Of a stretch of DNA of 64,000 bases, positions 63,166 through 64,000 are shown one piece after another. The notes below the pieces were generated by a model. It ran no database searches. It was not told where the DNA came from and saw only the letters and a program-made list of their open reading frames with translations. The position numbers were made by a program, and so were the translations under genes. How positions within the stretch are numbered: position 1 is the stretch's first letter; the number at the start of each line of letters is the position of its first letter. Source of the stretch: Aureococcus anophagefferens (taxonomy: Eukaryota > Sar > Pelagophyceae > Pelagomonadales > Pelagomonadaceae); assembly GCF_000186865.1 (NCBI RefSeq), contig NW_008705564.1:1285315-1349314 (forward strand), in the 5' to 3' direction.

Positions 63166-63265
63166 ATATATCGATGCGGCGGCGTCGATGGAGCGCAGCG
63201 GTGGCTGCGCGGCGGATATATCGATGCGGCGGCGTCGATGGAGCGCAGCGGTGGCTGCACGTCGG
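63166..63265. repeat. Two-copy 50-bp tandem repeat upstream of the hydrolase
   Basis: Each unit begins atatatcgatgcggcggcg and continues tcgatggagcgcagcggtgg; the first ~43 bp are identical in both copies (63166 and 63216). The TATATCGAT core within the promoter could duplicate a control site or start-site element. Confidence 0.85.
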
Positions 63266-64000
63266 CGCCGACGACGGCGTCCGACAGGCTGTGGCCGGAG
63301 AGTGGCCGGAGGGCTCGATGAAGGTTTTCGCCTCAACGCGATCAACATTTTACCCTGCCCACGCCACTGGAAAATCGACGATTTTGGGCACCTCGACCGC
63401 GGACCCCCTGCTTGTCTCATCGTGATGGACGTTTATCTGGGGCTCCGGAACCGCAGCCGATCATGCTAGGTCATCGATTGGCACAAGTTATGGCCGAAAA
63501 TGTCGGTTTTTGGAGATTTCCGGCGTGCGCGAGCGCCACGTACGCGTGTCCACCCGACGGCGGCGGGTGCCACGCACGTCCACGCTAGCCCAGGGAGTCC
63601 GACCGGTCCCCAGGCGGTCGCGCGGGGCGCCGAAGCGAGTATATACGGCCGTATACGACGCGTTTGTACTGGTTTAGTACGGCTAGGGTGTACTGGCGAG
63701 GCACCAACGGCAGGAAAACAGGCGCGCAGAGCACCGTTTCGATGGCCGAGCGTCTTCTGGAGTCGAGACAAGATGTCTCGACGCAACGCCAGCGCCAGTC
63801 CGCGTTCGTGGGCGCGTCGTCGCTGTAGACCGTGTTGGTGTCGTTTTCGAGGCGCTGGCAGGAGGCGCCCAAGCTGTAGCTGTCGAGTGCCGCGTTCACC
63901 TGACGCGCGGGCCAGCGGAGCCCCAGTGATCGGTCGTGAGAGGGCATCGGAACCGCTCTGGACGTCCAGGGGCGTCGCGGCGCCGCACACTGGCTCGTTT
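63266..64000. other. Right-edge region without a confirmed gene
   Basis: Mixed composition, with AT-richer patches (63330-63360, 63470-63510, 63640-63690). A minus-strand ORF at 63585-63947 (120 residues) has Cys/Ser/Trp-containing text (YSLGASCQRLENDTNTVYSD, WRWRCVETSCLDS) that could be the end of a gene or an exon, but no motif supports it. Nothing else seen. Confidence 0.4.
63585..63947 (-). CDS. Doubtful 120-residue ORF near right edge
   Basis: Starts MPSHDRSLGLRWPARQ and ends RPPGDRSDSLG. The central part is less biased than shadow frames and holds four Cys, but length and context give no independent support. It might be the last exon of a gene lying mostly beyond the window. Confidence 0.25.
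   Translation of the reverse strand: MPSHDRSLGLRWPARQVNAALDSYSLGASCQRLENDTNTVYSDDAPTNADWRWRCVETSCLDSRRRSAIETVLCAPVFLPLVPRQYTLAVLNQYKRVVYGRIYSLRRPARPPGDRSDSLG

Noticed and set aside
1..64000. tRNA, rRNA or other structured RNA genes
   Set aside because: Looked for T-loop GTTCRANTC with paired stems and for rRNA-like blocks; none convincing by eye. A tRNAscan/Infernal run would be decisive.
1..64000. Selenocysteine codons (many are known in pelagophytes)
   Set aside because: No in-frame TGA continuing into conserved sequence was found in the recognised enzyme families; the TGA near 45287 fits a frameshift instead.

Overview
The window is nuclear DNA from a very GC-rich, gene-dense eukaryote. 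Evidence: spliceosomal introns, histones H2A and H2B, coronin, an Nse4-type kleisin, a PDR/ABCG transporter, a nucleotide-sugar transporter and a mitochondrial uS5. Several proteins carry bipartite presequences (signal peptide, then transit and lumenal targeting signals) typical of secondary plastids. Together with introner elements (DNA-transposon-like insertions that act as introns), this points to a stramenopile alga, most likely a pelagophyte close to Aureococcus. That assignment is inference; no database was searched.

Layout. 1-6512 (-): a very long coiled-coil and Ala/Pro-rich protein running off the left edge. 6.7-11.2 kb: mitochondrial uS5, a sulfotransferase-like protein and two uncharacterised proteins. 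11.2-12.7 kb: an AT-richer gap. 12.7-26.2 kb: an FtsH-like protease, a PhyH-type dioxygenase, a BBE-like flavoenzyme, secreted methyltransferases, a fucose-isomerase-like enzyme, a second sulfotransferase-like protein and a rhodanese. 26.4-27.6 kb: divergent H2B/H2A pair, each with a 3' stem-loop. 28-34 kb: nuclear and cytoskeletal genes (RING E3, MBD/TFIIS-N protein, Nse4, coronin). 34-48.7 kb: secreted, plastid and enzyme genes (2OG oxygenase, MYND protein, M16-like peptidase, COPI-associated protein, lumenal protein, SPOUT methyltransferase, broken fucosyltransferase-like gene, alpha/beta hydrolase, DUF1415). 48.7-57 kb: kinase-like protein, low-complexity protein, STAND/TPR ATPase, sugar transporter. 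57.4-63.3 kb: full-size ABCG transporter and an HSL-type hydrolase. The right end holds only a doubtful ORF.

Most informative signal: two related introner families interrupt at least five genes. Family A has termini CAGGGCAGC...GCTGCCCAG; its target duplications begin with GT and its intact introns are exactly 200 bp. Family B has symmetric CTGTG...CACAG termini; its target duplications begin with GC, giving GC-AG introns. In each case the 5' splice site comes from the 8-bp target-site duplication and the 3' AG from the element end, so splicing restores the pre-insertion reading frame. Exon joins given below were worked out by hand on that basis. Neighbouring genes are packed so tightly that many convergent stop codons lie within 3-36 bp of each other, and one pair overlaps.
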